A stretch of 64,000 nt of DNA from Exilibacterium tricleocarpae (lineage in GTDB: Bacteria; Pseudomonadota; Gammaproteobacteria; Pseudomonadales; Cellvibrionaceae). The notes below the pieces were generated by a model. The model was given only the letters and a program-made list of their open reading frames with translations, ran no database searches and was not told the origin of the DNA. The stretch spans positions 1 to 64,000 of the forward strand of contig NZ_ML660112.1 of NCBI RefSeq assembly GCF_007004655.1, in the 5' to 3' direction. Of this stretch, positions 62,945-64,000 are shown in pieces; within the stretch, counting starts at the first letter, position 1; each line of letters starts with the position of its first letter. The translations under genes were made by a program, and so were the position numbers.

Positions 62945-63163
62945 GAAGCGCTTCGCTATCGCAGAGCCTTGTACGAGGGCTGGCAGGCACTAGCGCAGCG
63001 ACCCATCAACACCAATATGGCCGAATCAATCTGTAGCCAGATTAAAGGTGTGGAGATGACTGTGCGTAAAGTGCCGGGTTGGGATAGTTTTTTCTTGCTG
63101 AGGAACGTGCAAGTGACGACTTTATGGAAGAGCTTGCTTCCCAGGAACAATCTGAGCGGATAG
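62945..63163 (+). pseudogene. C-terminal fragment, possibly of a transposase
   Basis: Without a start codon, the frame reads EALRYRRALYEGWQALAQRP, INTNMAESICSQIKGVEM, TVRKVPGWDSFFLLRN and stops at TAG 63161-63163. The N.AES...Q.KG pattern recalls the end of some DDE transposases, but I cannot name the IS family. The next gene starts 20 bases later. Confidence 0.35.
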
Positions 63164-63183
63164 CATCATTATAGGGGTAAGCC

Positions 63184-63978
63184 ATGTTCAAAGTGGCAGT
63201 GGCATCTGACTTACATTTTGAATTTTACGAAGATGATTCCCCATTGCTACAGGCGATGCCTGCTGAATGTGATGTGCTGGTGCTTGCCGGTGATATTGGT
63301 GTAGGGAAAGGGGCGATCGAAACGGTAAGGCGTATATCGTCAGTTTTAGATGACACCCGGATCGTATGGATAGCTGGCAATCATGAGTTTTACCGCCGCA
63401 GTATTGATGTTGAAACTCAGGCATTTAGACAAGCTTTTACAGATGATGAAAAAATCCACTTCCTGGAGAATGAGTCTGTCGAAATTGATGGCTACCGCTT
63501 TTTGGGGTGTACGTTATGGTCTGGGTTTAACTGCCTGGGAAGGGACAAACAAACCTTAGCAGCCCAGGAGGCTCAATCTTCGATCAGCGATTTTTCTGTT
63601 ATCCGTAATCATGCAGGGACGAAACGTTTTACTGTCAATGACGCTATGCTGAGATTCCACGAAAGCCGTACCTGGCTGGAGGGCCAGTTGGCTGTGGGGG
63701 AGCCTGACAAAACAATCGTAGCTACTCACTTTCCACCAAGCCGACTGCTGCGCCATAAAAAAATCCCTGAAAATCTTTTAACGGCGTATTTCAATGCGCA
63801 GTGCGATGACTTGATTGAAAAGTACCAGCCCGTGGCTTGGCTTTATGGGCACAACCACTGGTCGGATGAGCTTACCATTGGCCAAACACGAGTGATCAGC
63901 AACCAACTGGGTTATCCAGGTGAGCGGGGTGGTATACCGGCATTTGATTCTTTGCAGGCTATGGTTCTTCCCTCATAG
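63184..63978 (+). CDS. Calcineurin-like metallophosphoesterase
   Basis: A 264-residue protein with all motifs of the family in order: VASDLHFEFYEDD (D.H), LVLAGDIGVGKGA (GD), IVWIAGNHEFYRR (GNHE), KTIVATHFPPS (H) and WLYGHNHWSDE (GH.H). It would use two metal ions to hydrolyse phosphodiesters or phosphomonoesters in the cytoplasm. Substrate unknown; similar proteins occur in phage-related and accessory islands. Confidence 0.87.
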   Translation: MFKVAVASDLHFEFYEDDSPLLQAMPAECDVLVLAGDIGVGKGAIETVRRISSVLDDTRIVWIAGNHEFYRRSIDVETQAFRQAFTDDEKIHFLENESVEIDGYRFLGCTLWSGFNCLGRDKQTLAAQEAQSSISDFSVIRNHAGTKRFTVNDAMLRFHESRTWLEGQLAVGEPDKTIVATHFPPSRLLRHKKIPENLLTAYFNAQCDDLIEKYQPVAWLYGHNHWSDELTIGQTRVISNQLGYPGERGGIPAFDSLQAMVLPS

Positions 63979-64000
63979 AACAGAAAACCTGACCTCAATT

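Noticed and set aside
1-64000. CRISPR arrays, tRNA and rRNA genes, riboswitches
   Set aside because: No regularly spaced repeats, cloverleaf-like segments or known leader motifs were recognised by eye; a covariance search could still find small RNAs.

Overview
The window looks like chromosomal DNA of a marine, polysaccharide-degrading gammaproteobacterium, probably of the Cellvibrionales or Alteromonadales type. The reasons are two TonB-dependent receptors, a Fur box, agarase/porphyranase-like GH16 and GH43/GH105/GH1 enzymes with a GPH symporter, a DgcN/DgcA D-glutamate module, integron-type attC sites and autotransporters. This taxonomic call is inference; no rRNA, tRNA, CRISPR array or integron integrase was seen.

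Layout. 1-3.2 kb is part of an integron cassette array: the end of a YafK-like L,D-transpeptidase gene, an attC site split by a group II intron on the opposite strand (IIC-attC type, maturase broken by one in-frame stop), a cassette with a DinB-like gene and a small membrane protein, then a second attC. 3.4-7.7 kb holds a sigma-54 activator, two small membrane proteins and a papain-like cysteine-protease-fold protein. 8.4-11 kb is a 889-aa lipoprotein with about 12 propeller-type repeats, nine of which carry a cysteine pair; a cysteine-free relative lies at 43.2-46.4 kb.

11.2-25 kb is a carbohydrate-use locus: GH43-CBM6, GH16, AraC and RpiR regulators, GPH symporter, GH105, a 670-aa uncharacterised toroid-type enzyme, a sugar isomerase-like protein and GH1. 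Short palindromes precede rpiR, the symporter and GH1. 25.3-30.7 kb has a small lipoprotein and an autotransporter/lipoprotein pair. 30.8-35.5 kb is a D-glutamate module (dgcN, dgcA, LysR regulator) joined to an exported MlrC-like M81 peptidase. 35.9-42.1 kb has a delta-60 repeat protein, a LysR gene remnant, a Fur-controlled TonB receptor with a PepSY protein, and a GST. A frameshifted remnant of a SpvB/Tc-toxin-like gene sits near 42.5 kb.

46.3-57.3 kb is the most interesting unit: a minus-strand set (cupin-XRE regulator, cyclophilin, Xaa-Pro dipeptidase, NCS1 permease) back to back with a plus-strand set (TonB receptor, HyuA, HyuB). I propose it imports and opens cyclic amides, possibly proline-containing cyclic dipeptides, whose opened product would be a cis Xaa-Pro dipeptide needing isomerisation before prolidase cleavage. 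A 250-bp element with 30-bp perfect terminal inverted repeats sits between the halves. 57.3-64 kb is an accessory zone: RhuM-Fic protein and small partner, a decayed second copy of the hyuB 3' end, HipBA toxin-antitoxin with a candidate operator, a DUF6880-like protein, a possible transposase remnant and a metallophosphoesterase. Several gaps contain gene debris, so this chromosome shows active turnover.
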